From the NCBI RefSeq assembly GCF_029168945.1, contig NC_083603.1:50850406-50914405 (forward strand): 64,000 bases of DNA, read 5' to 3'. Position numbers and translations under genes: made by a program. This DNA comes from Cannabis sativa. Taxonomy: Eukaryota > Streptophyta > Magnoliopsida > Rosales > Cannabaceae. Below, in pieces: positions 34,374 through 46,374 of this stretch. The stretch's first letter is position 1; every line of letters starts with the position of its first letter. The notes beneath the pieces were generated by a model. That model was given only the letters and a program-made list of their open reading frames with translations. It ran no database searches and was not told the origin of the DNA.

Positions 34374-35426
34374 AATCTCCCCATTTTTGATGATACCAAA
34401 TATTTGATTATATTGTTAAGGGAAAGGAAAAGTTTAAATGTAGATTGGATTAGCTCTCCCTTAATATGTGCAAGAAAAATATATTTTACCTTTTTAATTT
34501 TACCTTGCATGTTTTTGTAAACTCCCCCTCAATTTTATACTTAAGATTAAAAGATTAGATACCAAAAAAATTGAGGTTGTGCCAAATATAAAAATAATCA
34601 TGGATTTTCTCCCCCTTTTGATTCATCAAAGTGGTGACAAGGAATTCACAAAATAAAGAGAAAAATAAAGCAACATTACTCATGCATTAAAAAAAATAAA
34701 ATCATAACATCCAACAAAATAACATTCAACAAACTAAACAAAACATAAAGAAAAGACCATCCAACACAAAGTCAAGAGGCATGAAGCCTTTGCACACAAA
34801 CAAAACAAAATAAAACAAGAGTAAAGATGCAAAAAAAAAAAAAAAATATGCAAGAAAACTAGTTTGGTGGAGGGCCAAAACGATCCATGTATGCCCCCCA
34901 TTGTGCCATCTCATCTTGAATATTTTCAAACCCATGGACCATGCCACTCCTCATGGTGTTGATATCATTCCTCAAAGTTTGAAATTGAGTGTCAAACGAT
35001 GTGTGAAGTCAAGCAAAAGCCTCTTCAATATTGAAGTGAGGCATGGGAGGTGCTTGAGGATGCACTTCTTCTTCATCTTCCTCTTCTTCTTCTTCTTCTT
35101 CTTCTTCACTAGTACTAGGAATTGCTTGGCCCCCTCATTAAGCTTGGGAATCTTGTTTGGTGTAAATCCATCTTTCTTCATCGTTATCAAATTTGTAGGA
35201 CATACCCTTGATAGTGATTTCCCCTAAAATCGGAATCCTTAAATTCTAGGACTTCGGTTTCATCATTGGTGGGAATGCCTAGAAGAGGAAATAGGTAACT
35301 AAGAAGGGAACCATAGGGTAAGGCATTTTTTTTTTGTCTAAGCTTAAACACTTCATTGATGGTCTGAATTATAAGATAGCCTAAGTTTATACTCTTACTT
35401 TGGACAATGATATTAAAAAGGAAAAT

Positions 35427-36020
35427 TCAGTCAATGTCACTAACTCCATCTTTATGGCCCTTCCTAGGTACTATATTGTTGCAAATAAAGGAGTGGATTA
35501 GTTTTCCTTGAAGAGTAAGGTTATGGCATTTTGGTTTGTCAAGGACATCTTCTCCTACACAAACTATACTAGTAAATGAGGCATGGTTATAGTAGGCATC
35601 ATTCCTAAGTCTAGGCCTAGGATCAAGTAAGAGACCTTCATTAGGCGCATGTATGAGTTCATTTAAGGAATCAACAATGATGGTAAATCTAACTCCTTTA
35701 AGGGTTCCCCTAATGCTATAATGATCACAAGAAATTTCAATGCAAGCAAAAAAAGCCCTCACTAGCCTAGGATAGATATAGGTATTAATTCCTATCAAAG
35801 CTTCCCAACCCATCTCTCTAAAGAGATTGCTAAAATTAACATAGTTAAGGGCACTCAAATCACATTTCTTACCAATGAGTATGTCCCTCTTTGAGAAATC
35901 CTCTTGAAACTTTTGTGCAAATCTTCCACGGGAGAAGAGTTCATGTCTAGCCTTGCTCCTTAGCTCTTCTTGTTGCATGGAAGTCCTTGTCCTTTTTCCT
36001 TGTCTTGATGACGAAGTCAT
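35427..36020 (-). CDS. Env-like / putative plant transposon protein of a Sirevirus-like element
   Basis: An open frame of 197 codons from ATG 36020 (MTSSSRQGKR), downstream of pol on the same strand, where Sireviruses carry their third gene. An N-terminal basic stretch leads to KARHELFSRGRFAQKFQEDF and a globular part including REMGWEALIGINTYIYPRLV and GKLIHSFICNNIVPRKGH, matching the plant transposon protein family found in this position. Beyond the stop, similar sequence appears to continue (YLFPLLGIPTNDE in the same region), so the frame is shortened relative to the ancestor. No signal peptide or clear transmembrane segment is seen in this part. Function is unknown; it is not a host gene. 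Confidence 0.65.
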   Translation of the reverse strand: MTSSSRQGKRTRTSMQQEELRSKARHELFSRGRFAQKFQEDFSKRDILIGKKCDLSALNYVNFSNLFREMGWEALIGINTYIYPRLVRAFFACIEISCDHYSIRGTLKGVRFTIIVDSLNELIHAPNEGLLLDPRPRLRNDAYYNHASFTSIVCVGEDVLDKPKCHNLTLQGKLIHSFICNNIVPRKGHKDGVSDID

Positions 36021-36975
36021 TGAAGAGAATTGAATTTTGAAAGAGATAGGATTTTGAAAAGAGAAAAGAGGGATTAGGTTTTGGTAAGAGAGATGTTGAT
36101 AGAAGAGGGTAGGAGGCTTCCAAATAGGGTTAGGAAATTGGAATGGGGGTTAGAGAAAGGTTTGGAATGGTTTTATGGATAAAAAATCGAGTTTTGAATG
36201 ACCAAAAGGCCCATACCCACATTTCCTATAGAAAATGGTAGTCTGTTAACTCAGGTACAAGGAGAAACGGACTGCTGTTTTCTCAGCACAGGGGCAGTAG
36301 GCACAAATGGGTCATAACTCGGGTTTTAAAAATCCGTTTGATCTCAAATATTTTGTAATACCCCAAATATGATAAACTAAAAATGCTCAAATAAGAAAAG
36401 CAGAAAAATGTTGAAAAACGACAATTTATGGTAAGCTTTTCGAAAATTTCCAAGAAAATTAGAACCTTATTGAAAATGAGTTTTATGCAACGAAATTGAA
36501 AACTTCCTTTTCTAGTAGTTTAATGATGTAAAATGTGAGGTGTAAAAACTTACGGAATCGAAAAATGTTGAAAAATGAGAAAGTTTGGTGAAAAACACTC
36601 TTTTAGGCCTAAAAACCTAGAAAATCAACAAGTATATATAGCGCCAAAAATTTGTTCCATGCGTATTTCAGTTAAAACAAACCTATAGGCACACTAATTA
36701 AATACATTCAATTTCACATGTTCAAACATATAGAAACACAAGATGATCAAATATGTAAAAATTCATATATTCACTTGGTTGAAATCAAGTCCAAAGTTCA
36801 CCAAAAGTTCACATAATGATCTATAATTTTGTGTTTTCAACAAGTATAGTTCATATAGGTCAAGTATCAAGAAATTTTCTCAATTATGCATATAAATCTC
36901 ATTAATCTCATATTTGGAATGAATATGCATAAATAAGTAAGTAAAGAGATATGAAATTTTCATAGCTAGCAAACC

Positions 36976-37745
36976 TTATATTTCATTTAAGTTGGTCATG
37001 CCTAGCTCTCTTCTAATGAAACTAAATCTCTCATCACTAAGTGGCTTGGTGAATTTATCCGCTAATTGGAATTCAGTGCTCACAAAGTCTAGCATAATAT
37101 CACCTCTTTGGATATGGGCTCTAAGGAAGTGGTGCCTTATGTCAATATGCTTGGCTCTAGAATGTAATATTGGATTCTTAAAGAGGTTAATGGCATTAGT
37201 ATTGTCACATTTTATGGCTGTACATTCAAAATCAACATCAAAATCCTTAGGAGTTTGTTTCATTCAAAGTATTTGTGCACATCAACTACCCGCGGCTATA
37301 TATTCGGCTTCGGTTGTGGATAAGGCTACCGAGTTTTGTTTCTTGCTAAACCATGACACTAAGGAATTTCCTAGAAAGTGACATGTTCCACTAGTACTTT
37401 TTCTATCCGTCTTACAACCGGCAAAGTCGGCATCCGAGTAGCTTACTATTTCAAAGTTTGAGTTCTTAAGGTACCAAAGTCCTAGATTCATTGTGCCTAT
37501 CAAGTATCTAAATATTCTCTTAACGGCACTCAAGTGAGATTCTTTGGGACAAGATTGGTGCCTAGCACAAAGACCAACACTAAACAAAATATCTGATCTA
37601 CTAGCGGTTAAATATAATAATAAACCAATCATACCTCGATACTTGGTGATGTCCACATTTTTACCACTTTCATCTTTGTCCATCTTTACAGATGTGCTCA
37701 TGGGGGTATTCATGGACTTTGCATGGTTAATTATATGTTATTGTC
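36976..37745 (-). pseudogene. Copia RT C-terminus and RNase H (Sirevirus-like), with two stops
   Basis: Minus-strand frame: KYRGMIGLLLYLTASRSDIL is the connection after RT, SYSDADFAGCKTDRKSTSG and STTEAEYIAAGS are RNase H, and KHIDIRHHFLRAHIQRGDI with LADKFTKPL is the C-terminal end. Stops interrupt the frame near 37279 and 37264 without a frame change; at least one is consistent with TGG to TGA. The 5' side ends at about 37745 in unrelated sequence, so gag, protease, integrase and the RT active site are missing. Confidence 0.85.
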
Positions 37746-39011
37746 TCTCGAGTCACTACAAGAGAAAGATTGATCATACTAAACGATGATGATGAGATGA
37801 AAGATAGAACTTTCATAAAAAATATTGTTTACAAAGAAGTATTTCAAAATATTACTAAACTATATTTTATCATAACATTCCTTTATAAAATTAATAACAA
37901 CTATGTAAGATATACTTTTTTACACTGACAATCTAAAATATTTTAAAATTAAATAATTATAATTAAATTATTTTATTTTAAATCAATTATTATACAACCG
38001 TGTTATAATTAAACTATTTTATTTTAAATAAATTATTATAACGACCGCCCCTCGTAACCTAGTATACATATATAAAGAAGAGATATGAAAGGTGATGTGA
38101 CACTCTAAAATCTCTCTAATTAGTATTATTTATTCTCTCCTTAATTCTCTCATTTTTTAAATTTTTTATTAGCTTCATAAATATTATTAATATAGAATAT
38201 ATTTATTTTTTAAAATAATAACTCTTTTTATCAAAATTCTTTCAATTTATAATTATATGATTTTTCATTAGTTTCATAAATATTAATTAATATAAAATAT
38301 ATATTTTTATTTATTTTCTCTATAATTCTTTCATTTTTTTAAAATAATAACTCTTTTTATCAAATTTCTTTCAATTTATAATTATATGGAGACTTTTATT
38401 CAATTTTATCAATTATTTTTGCAAATCTTTATTTTAATTTAGTCTTTCATTACCCTATATTATTTAACAATAACTTTTTTTTTTCTTTCTGTTTTAATGA
38501 GTTTTTTGTTTTTTTTTTAAAAAAATTTGTCAATTTTTTTTTTCCAAATCTCTATTCTTAGTGAGAATTTTTTTTTTAATTTCTAATATTTTTTAATCTC
38601 TATTTCAGTTTTTTGACTTAGTATTTTATTAACTTATATCGTTTGGCAATATCTCTTATTTCCCTTTCTGTTTTAGATCACAAATTATATGATGAGTTTC
38701 TTTTTTTCACAGATTTGTCAAATTTTCTTTTTTTTTGAGATCTTTATTCTTGATGAAAATTTTTTAATTTCTAATCATTTTTATCTCAATTTTGGTTTTG
38801 GTTTAGTCTTTTATTTTCTTATATTTTTGACAATATTCTTTCTCTTTCTTTTTTAGGTCACAAATTATATGGTGAATTTTATATAGAGCTGTCATTATTT
38901 TTTTTAGATCTCTATTTTTACTCTTTCCTAGATAAAAAAATATATTTTTAAATGCTAATAAATATTAATTTTGTTATTAGCTTTTTTTAAAAAAAAATTT
39001 ACTAATTATTT
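37746..39011. other. AT/T-rich region with degenerate tandem repeats
   Basis: No gene. Two copies of a block with AATAACTCTTTTTATCAAA and TTTCAATTTATAATTATATG lie 129 bp apart (near 38215 and 38344). From about 38400 to 38900 looser copies of a segment with TTTAGTCTTTTATT, TTTCTGTTTTAG and TCACAAATTATATG recur. Long poly-T runs are frequent. Confidence 0.5.
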
Positions 39012-40300
39012 AGGGAAAAAAACAAAAAAATACAAAAAAGGAAAAAAAATTACAAAAATACTTTGGGCCGGCCCATTAAACATTTATACAGTCCACATAC
39101 AAATATTTACAAAAATACCACATGCACTAAGCCTTCAGCTGTACAGAGCGAACCATGAAGATGAAAATACGCGCTCGTTTCAAAACCGGAAAACAACCAA
39201 AATGAAACCAAAACGAGAAAAATACAACTATTAATTCTGGCAAAATCAACTGGAAAAGAATACCTGCAATGATCTAAACTGAAAATGACGAAGAAAAAAA
39301 ATCAGAAAAACTGTGAAGAAACTGAAATTACACATTTGTTTTCTATTTTATTCGATCAAAATAACTCCCCCTAATATCGATATCTATATTCATGAAATGT
39401 AGATCTGTAACAAACAGATCTGGAGCTCCCACTAAATCCAAAACAATGTATGATGTGAAAATTTTTTAAAAAAACCTCATGAATAATACATCTACGTTAT
39501 ACACAGTTGCATTTTGATTTATTTTTTGTTTTGGTTGCTTTATAGTTGCATTATCGTTTTATGATAGTTTATATATTATGCAAGAATTTAATTTGATGGA
39601 GACTAAGAAATAGTAGTTATACATAGTAAGTTTTGTGCAAATAGTTGCATATTAATTTTATAGTGAAATAACATATGCAAGTAGCAAAACTATAATAAAA
39701 CTACAAAACAACTGTATGCAAGTGCAAATAGTTGCCTTATAGTTGCATTATCGTTTTATGATAGTTTATATATTATGCATGAATTTAATTTGACGGGGAC
39801 TAAGAAATAGTAGTTATACATAGTAAGTTTTGTGCAAATAGTTGAATATTAATTTTATAATGAAATAACATATGCAAGTAGCAAAACTATACTAAAACTA
39901 CTAAACAACTGTATACAAACTAAAATACAAGAAAAACTTGAAAATTTAAAAAAAAAATCTCATGAATAATGCATCTACGTTATATACAGTTGCATTATGA
40001 TTATTACTGTTTCCAATATAAATATATTTTTTTAGAAACACAATAAGAAGAGTAAATTCGAATTAAGGTACAACCAGTTACGTATAAGTCTGTTTATTTT
40101 TTTTTTTGGTTGTCTTATAGTTGCATTATCGTTTTATGATAGTTTATATATTATGCTGGAATTTAATTTGACGGGGACTAAGAAATAGTAATTCTACAAA
40201 TTAAGTTTTGTGCAAATAGTTGCATATTAATTTTACAATAAAATAACATATGCAAGTAGCAAAACTATAATAAAACTACTAAACAACTGTATACAAACTA
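39012..40300. repeat. Dispersed repeat family X, copy 2, with internal tandem units
   Basis: Matches 31139-32160 in block order. It holds three copies of a roughly 190-bp unit starting TATAGTTGCATTATCGTTTT at 39541, 39739 and 40116; the first two are 198 bp apart and nearly identical over most of their length. A second phrase, CATGAATAATGCATCTACGT-like, recurs at about 39477 and 39962. The unit count is higher than in copy 1, so this copy has expanded. Confidence 0.75.
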
Positions 40301-40683
40301 TAATAAAGCTAAGGAGTGAGAAAGATGTAGGAATTAATGCCTACACCTCAGCAAGAGATAAACTAGTCAAATAAAACAATGGTCAAATCAGACCTTTACC
40401 CAGTCAAAGAAACTTTTGACTCCTTGATATTAGAACCCCACAAAACGACAGCCTCCCCTTTAATCGAAGCTACAGGACGTTTTTAATTTAATTGATAACC
40501 CTAAAACCATCAGACATATATATATACATCTTTTTCTCAATCATACATTCAGCCTTTAAATGAAACCTAGCCGTGAGACCTTTGTTCTTCTCTGAAGAAC
40601 ACAACAAAGACACAAACAAAAAAAAAAACAACCCAGAAATTAATACTCTCAGCCCAAAAAATTTACCCCAGTCGAGCCTTTTC

Positions 40684-40966
40684 TCAACTTAGAAAATACA
40701 CCTTAACCCGAGCCTCCTCTGACGCTAGCACTAACAACGGGTCTTCCTTCTTCTTCGGCGATGTCTTCAGCGGCGTTTTCTTCTTTGGCCCATCGTCTTC
40801 TTCTCCGTTGGAGGTGATCTCCGCAACGTATCTCTCAGGCGACGCCACAGAAAATTCGGCTATGGAAGATCCCGACCCACATGCTGCGACGGCGGCGGTG
40901 GCAGTGGATTTCACTGAAAATGGGTCTCACGGTAAAGCAGTCGGAGTCTTCTGGGTTACTTCCGCC
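40684..40966 (-). pseudogene. Possible captured coding fragment, unrecognised
   Basis: A GC-richer island inside AT-rich repeat DNA. On the minus strand, ATG 40966 (MAEVTQKTPTALP) meets a stop after 13 codons, then stays open to 40684 with a charged sequence (NGEEDDGPKKKTPLKTSPKKKEDP). The plus strand is also open for more than 90 codons across the same bases (for example GDVFSGVFFFGPSSSSP), so the coding strand is uncertain. I do not recognise either product. Codon-like composition and abrupt edges suggest a host gene piece carried by a transposable element, or a dead host gene. Confidence 0.35.
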
Positions 40967-41039
40967 ATGAATAATTTCCAGACATACCTACAAGATTGTG
41001 TGTGCAAGTGGTAAAAGTGTAATAAAATAAACTTAAAGT

Positions 41040-42231
41040 GTATAAAAGTTGCTTTTACCGTGTTGTAGTATATATGTAATAAAGTTAACCTTTTGTATTC
41101 TTAGTGTAAAAATTTCAATTATTTATCATATATTAATAAAATCTCTTCAAACCTATTTAATTATTTTTTTTCATTTTTTTTCAAATATTTTTTTTTAAAA
41201 AAAAAAGATATTTGGAAATTTAAAATCTCTAAAAATTATTTAGTTGATTTTTTCAAAAAATCAGAAAAAGAAATATTTTTCAATGATACCATTATGAATT
41301 TAATATCTCATTTGAAAATGAATGATATTAGGTGATAATATCATATATATATATAATATTAAATATAATTTAATAGTACTATTATCAATTTATTCTCAAT
41401 TCAAAAATTATGTATTTTTTTTTTAAAAAAATATATATTAATCATATTTTTTTAAAGACAATAATCATATTTTAGTGGACTAATTTTGCAATATATATAT
41501 ATACATATATACAGATAGAGAAAATTATATTGTATACCCACTTTACTTTATTTATTTTAATTTTTCCCTTCAGTTCTATATTCTTTAAAATGTATCCACT
41601 TTTATAGATGATGTTCCTATTGTACTCCTTATGTTTATATAAATTATGTGCTAGACTTAATTGAAGGGTGAGAGTATATTGGACAACCCACATTTAATGA
41701 AATATAATATGAAAGTATTTTTGATTAATGGATACAAAAAAACGGTATTCCTCAACTTATCCCTATAACATATAATCGAATAAACTAAATACTTAGAAAA
41801 AAAAAAAATTTTAATAAATTTAAATACATATACATATAGATAAGTATGAAAAATTTATTTAACTATTTTCTATATTTTAAAAGAAAAAATTACTAAAAGG
41901 TTAGATAAAATATGGTGTTTCTAACTTAGTTAAAATGAAACAAATAAATATATTAAATTATTTATGTTTAAACAATATATTTTTTAGAAAAAAAAATTAC
42001 CAAACGTAAATATATGATTTATTAAATTATTATTTTCAATTTTTTTTTTTTTAACATTTTCTTAATTATGTTATTATTCTATTTTTATATAATTATTCTT
42101 TCAAGTATTCTATTATTTTTTTTTAGTTTTTATTAATTATAAAAAAAAAATCTGTTACTAAACATTTTTTATAACAATATTGAAAATTATTTTAAATATA
42201 TATCATTTATTTTTTAATAGTATATTATATA
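41040..42231. other. AT-rich intergenic DNA
   Basis: Long A/T runs and short TATATA stretches (41342-41360, 41494-41512). No supportable gene or paired ends. Confidence 0.4.
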
Positions 42232-42609
42232 GGCTAATTAAGATTTTCGCCCCCCAACTTTGACATGTACCAAATCATGTTCCTTAAACTTTAAAGACTG
42301 TTAAAATTCCTCCTGAACTATTGAGATTATTGGATTTAAGAATTTTTGTCTAATTTTAGTAAAAAAAGTCTAACATGGATGAAAGTTCAGGGAGTATGAT
42401 TTGACACATGTCAAAATTCGAGAAGCATGATTTAGTAGATATCAAAGTTCGGGAAGCATGACTTCGTACATGGACAATCACCGAATTAGTAAAACTGAAT
42501 AAAATCCAACAATCTCAATAGTTTGGGGGGAATTTTTAGTGGCTAGAAAAGTTCAGGGGGTATAATTTAGTACATATCAAAATTTAGAGAGTAAAAATCC
42601 TAATTAGTC
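42232..42609. mobile_element. Mutator-like MITE with long inverted repeats and perfect 9-bp duplication
   Basis: The left arm begins GGCTAATTAAGATTTT and the right arm on the other strand begins GACTAATTAGGATTTT. Similarity extends about 120 bp inward, including CTATTGAGATTATTGGATTT against CTATTGAGATTGTTGGATTT. The perfect 9-bp duplication TATTATATA flanks it at 42223-42231 and 42610-42618. 378 bp, non-coding. The 9-bp duplication and long inverted repeats fit Mutator-like MITEs. Confidence 0.85.
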
Positions 42610-42844
42610 TATTATATAAAGACTCTGAACAATGGTCAAATGTCTTATCTAAAAAAATAAAAATAAAATATGAGTATATATATATATTAAAGGCTAACAT
42701 ATATTTTTTTTAAGTTTTAGTGTGTAAATTAATGCATTTTAAAAGATGAAAATCTATTTGTAATATTGTTAAGCTATTATATAGAGCCATATATACTATA
42801 TTGAACCATATAATATTGTTGAACTATTATACCCTATTTATGGT

Positions 42845-45665
42845 CGGCATGGTGGGATCAATTTCAACTTTTTTATAGTTTTTCTATCGGTCCAACATTT
42901 GTATTAGGCTTCCCAAGGCGGGGATCTATATCTTCGTCCCCGTCTTGAGCGATTTCCTATTGGGAGATACTTTTGCCTTTTTTTGAACTCTGGCCAGAGA
43001 TTTTTTCCATTTTGGCCTTAGATAGAGCAAGGTTATATCATTTGTGCAGCTCTTTGGTTTTCTTTTAGAAAACTCACTCTATTTTTTTGTTGAAAAATTT
43101 ACACACAGGTGATATAATGAAGTGACGACCTTTAGGTCATATAGAGCTGGTCGACCTAGCATGAAATTAAAGGCAGAAGGCACATCGATCACTAGGAATT
43201 GAGCCATCACCATTGTGCTTGTTGGGGCTTGTCCCATTGTAAGTGGTAGGCAGATTTGTCCAAGTGGAGCAATACTTTTGCCGGAGAAGCTGTACACCAG
43301 CTGAGTGCAGGGAACTAAGTCTTTTAGGTGAAGCCCCATTTTTCACATGTTGTTTTGAACAAAATATTTGAAGAGGCTCCCTTATCAATCATAGTCTGAG
43401 CCACAATTTTATTTGCAATCTAGACATCAACAACCAAAGGGTCATTGTGTGATAGATAACGTGGTCAGAATCTTCTTCACTGAAGGAAATGACTGGTTCT
43501 CCAATGTGCGGTTTCTTAGGCTTTCTTTTTTCTACAGCCAAAATTGTATCTTTCTGCTCATATTGTAGGGTCTAAGCATATTTTTCTCTAGCTTTGCCTG
43601 AGTCTCCAGCAATGTGGGGGCCTCCAATGATGACTTGAAGATGTCCGCCCACTGGCAGAGGCATCAATTGGTTATGAGTGTTATCTGGTTGGGCGGTCCT
43701 TTGTTCCTGGTCGGCCTTGACATACTTCTGCAAGTGCGGGTTATTTTTCTTGATGAGGAACTCTATTTTCTGCTTCAAATTATTTCACTTGTTAGTGTCG
43801 TGATCGTAGTTTACATGAAAGCAACAAAACTTGGTCGTATCCCTCTTGCTCATATCTTTCTTCATGGGAGTAGGTTTTTTGTACGGCATCATAGGCTGGG
43901 TTACTGTGAAAATTGTTTCTATCTATTAGGATAGTGAAAGCAATGAACTTTGAGGCATTCTTTCGTGGATGCTGATCGGAGTTTCCACTGAATATATTTT
44001 TCTTTCCATTACCATGTCAGTTGCCATTACCTGATCTTTTACCACCTTGACTCGAGTTGCTGTGGTTCTGTGGATGGATGTATTGGCAACAATGGTGTGT
44101 TGTTGGTTCTTCTTCTGTTCAATTGTGTCCACACGCCGGACTGCTTCTTTGAGCTTTATAAATCTGTCTTCTCGGTCTTAGAATTATTCCACTGACCTTA
44201 AAGTAAGTCTTTTAATATACTTTCATAATTCTCCTAGAGGTTCGATACCTCCTAGGATTGCATCTGATCTTTCTTCTTCAATTAATCTCTTCACTTTGGT
44301 AGCTTCAATCATGAATCTGCTGATGTACACTCTTAAGGGCTCTCCTAGTATTTGTTTTACTTTGACCGAGTCTTCTAGATGAGATGGGAGTTACCGAGAA
44401 GAGGAGAACTGTGGGTGAAATTTTGACATGAAAGAATTCCACGAACTAAATTTCCCTAGAGATAACTTGAAGTACCACTGTTGGGCGGCCTCTGCCAAGG
44501 TAGTTGGGAAAATTCTGTACCGTGCATCACCTATCACCGCTTGTAAGTCCATTTGCATTTCAAAGTATTTAATGTAAGACAACAGATCTTGTTTTCCCGT
44601 GTACATTTTCCATATTGGAATTTTGAACTTGGGCGGAAGATCGAGAGCATTGATTTTTAGTGAGAACAGTGATCCTCTAGTTCGGTCAAGTTCTAAATCA
44701 GTGAGTTTTAGGTCGGTCAGGCCTTGAACGAGGCTCTTAAGTTGATCTATTTGAGCTTGTACCAATGGATTAACTTGACCTGCCTGTTGATCGACTTGTG
44801 TCACATGTGGATCTCTTAGAATATGGTCGGGTAGTTATCTATATTGTTTGGCTGAATAGTAGGAGGGATGTTTTGCCCATCTAATCCTCTTCTGCGATTT
44901 AGATTATCCCTGAGATCATGCATGGTACCTAATGTGTCAAAAACTAATTCCCCTAGAGGTCTTAACATCTGGCTATTATCAACAATGGGTTGGCTTGACA
45001 TATTTGTCTGAGGACGAGTGTTCTCCCAAGTAACGAGTTAGCAAAACTTGCTCATCTACGGTGTGGCCCACAGTTTGACTCTATGACCTTGGATTGAATG
45101 GCTTATTGGGTTTGCTGAGTGTGTCGAGCTGGACGCACTTTTGGTCCATATTGCGGTCCGGTGGGGATGTAAACATTTGCTACTGGTTGTTGTCCGGTGA
45201 TCTGATAGGCTCGTCTAATCAGCACGGTGGCTTGCCTAGAACGATTGCCAATTATTTCTTGTTGATCCCTCATGATTTCCATTTGTTCATTAATCCAAAC
45301 TTGGAATTGGCTCCTTTGTTCAGCGAAAGAAAAATTTACAGGTGCTCAGGTATCTTGCTGATCGTAATGAAGAATGTTGTTATGCTCTTAAATTTTCCCT
45401 TGAGCGGCTCGCAAATTTTTTATTTTGGTGTCATCACCAATCGTCCTTTGAGAATTTGTAGCAGGTGGAAGTCCAGTACCGGGGGCAGTTTGCTCGGTCT
45501 GGGTACTAGTGGTTCCAGTTTCTTGCACACCTGGGGTGAACCCAGTTAGAGGGGTAGTCACTCCTTGCCCTACTGTTTGTGGGCTTGTTGGTGGCTGAGG
45601 ATTAGTCAGATCAGGGTCCGTTCTGACTGGATCTCTAGGATTTGCAGATGTCTGCACGTTAGGAT
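42845..45665 (-). pseudogene. Tat-like gypsy gag and protease, decayed
   Basis: Minus-strand pieces in order: a proline/threonine-rich N-terminal region (45657-45391), a variable linker, the gag core (44804-44391; LPPKFKIPIWKMYTGKQDLL, AAQQWYFKL, SWNSFMSKFHPQF), continuing in another frame to about 44000, a zinc-knuckle or linker region, then a retropepsin-like domain (43410-43079) with IDKGASSNILF around the catalytic Asp, FSGKSIAPLGQICLPLT and NFMLGRPALYDLK. Several stops and frame changes separate the pieces. The N-terminal first 60 bases lie at 54030-54091 beyond the nested insertion. The type is known from Tat/Retand/Ogre-like elements; the sublineage is not determined. Confidence 0.75.
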
Positions 45666-46086
45666 CACTACGACAAAAATGGGTATTCGCGACGGTTCTA
45701 AAAATACTTTTTTTGGGGAACCGTTGCTAAAAAAATTGAGTGTTTAAAACTGTAAGAAAAAATAGAGTATTCTCAACGATTTTAAACTGTCGGGAGGTAT
45801 AGGCGGCGATTTTTAAACGTGCCTTAAAAATCTCATCAGCTATACTATAGACGACGATTTTAAACCATCGGCAATTCCCATGCTTCAATTTCACGCATTT
45901 CAGATCTAAAATTTTATTTCTCGCATCTTAAATTTCAAAATTTTATTTTCCCCATTTTAAATTTTATTTCCCTCCTCTTAAGATATAAACTCCCCCCCCC
46001 CCCCCCAAAAAAAAAAAATATATCTCATTTTTTCAAAGTCATTTGTAAATTTTATTTTATTTCCTGACTCTTTCTCCTCTGTGACC

Positions 46087-46299
46087 ATGAGTCACGCCAT
46101 CCCTCTCCTCCACTCTCTCTCTCGCTATGTCGCTCTCTTCCGCGCTCTTGTGGCAGCACAAAGGTAAGCACAATATTCTTTTATTTGTTGTTTAAATCTC
46201 TATTAGCCACCATTTGGTTTGTTGATCTTAATTTGTGTGTGTTCAAAATAAATCTGAAGGTTGCAAATCGAAGAAAGTTTTGAGGATCGTCAAGTGAAA
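46087..46299 (+). other. Possible small spliced frame inside the CACTA-like element
   Basis: GC-richer sequence with ATG at 46125 reads MSLSSALLWQHK to a GTAAGC donor near 46164; an acceptor-like AAG before GTTGCAAATCG near 46260 would add about 12 codons to a stop at 46297. An alternative ATG at 46087 gives a hydrophobic frame. Neither is recognised. It could be a captured 5' exon of a host gene or chance. Confidence 0.2.
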
Positions 46300-46374
46300 A
46301 GCAATCCAAAACTTGTAAAAAAAAAATTCGAGGAGGATGAAGACAAGCACAACAACGGTGGAGGAGGATAAAGC

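Larger units (their letters stand above)
32938..37745 (-). mobile_element. Sirevirus-like copia remnant: pol 3' end, env-like frame and 3' LTR
   Basis: On the minus strand this reads RT C-terminus and RNase H (37745-36976), a spacer, an env-like open frame (36020-35427), a spacer with polypurine words (AAAAGGGGGAG near 34610; AAAATGGGGAGAT near 34370), then a 3' LTR of about 1.4 kb ending at 32938 with the CCCCCCTCTTGGAAACA terminus typical of Sireviruses (SIRE/Maximus). Upstream gag, integrase and most RT are missing: coding similarity stops at about 37745. No target duplication was found. Confidence 0.8.

Noticed and set aside
35041..35110. CTTCTT-rich run read as an acidic coding repeat on the minus strand
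   Set aside because: Lies downstream of the env-like stop in broken frame; low-complexity tract only.
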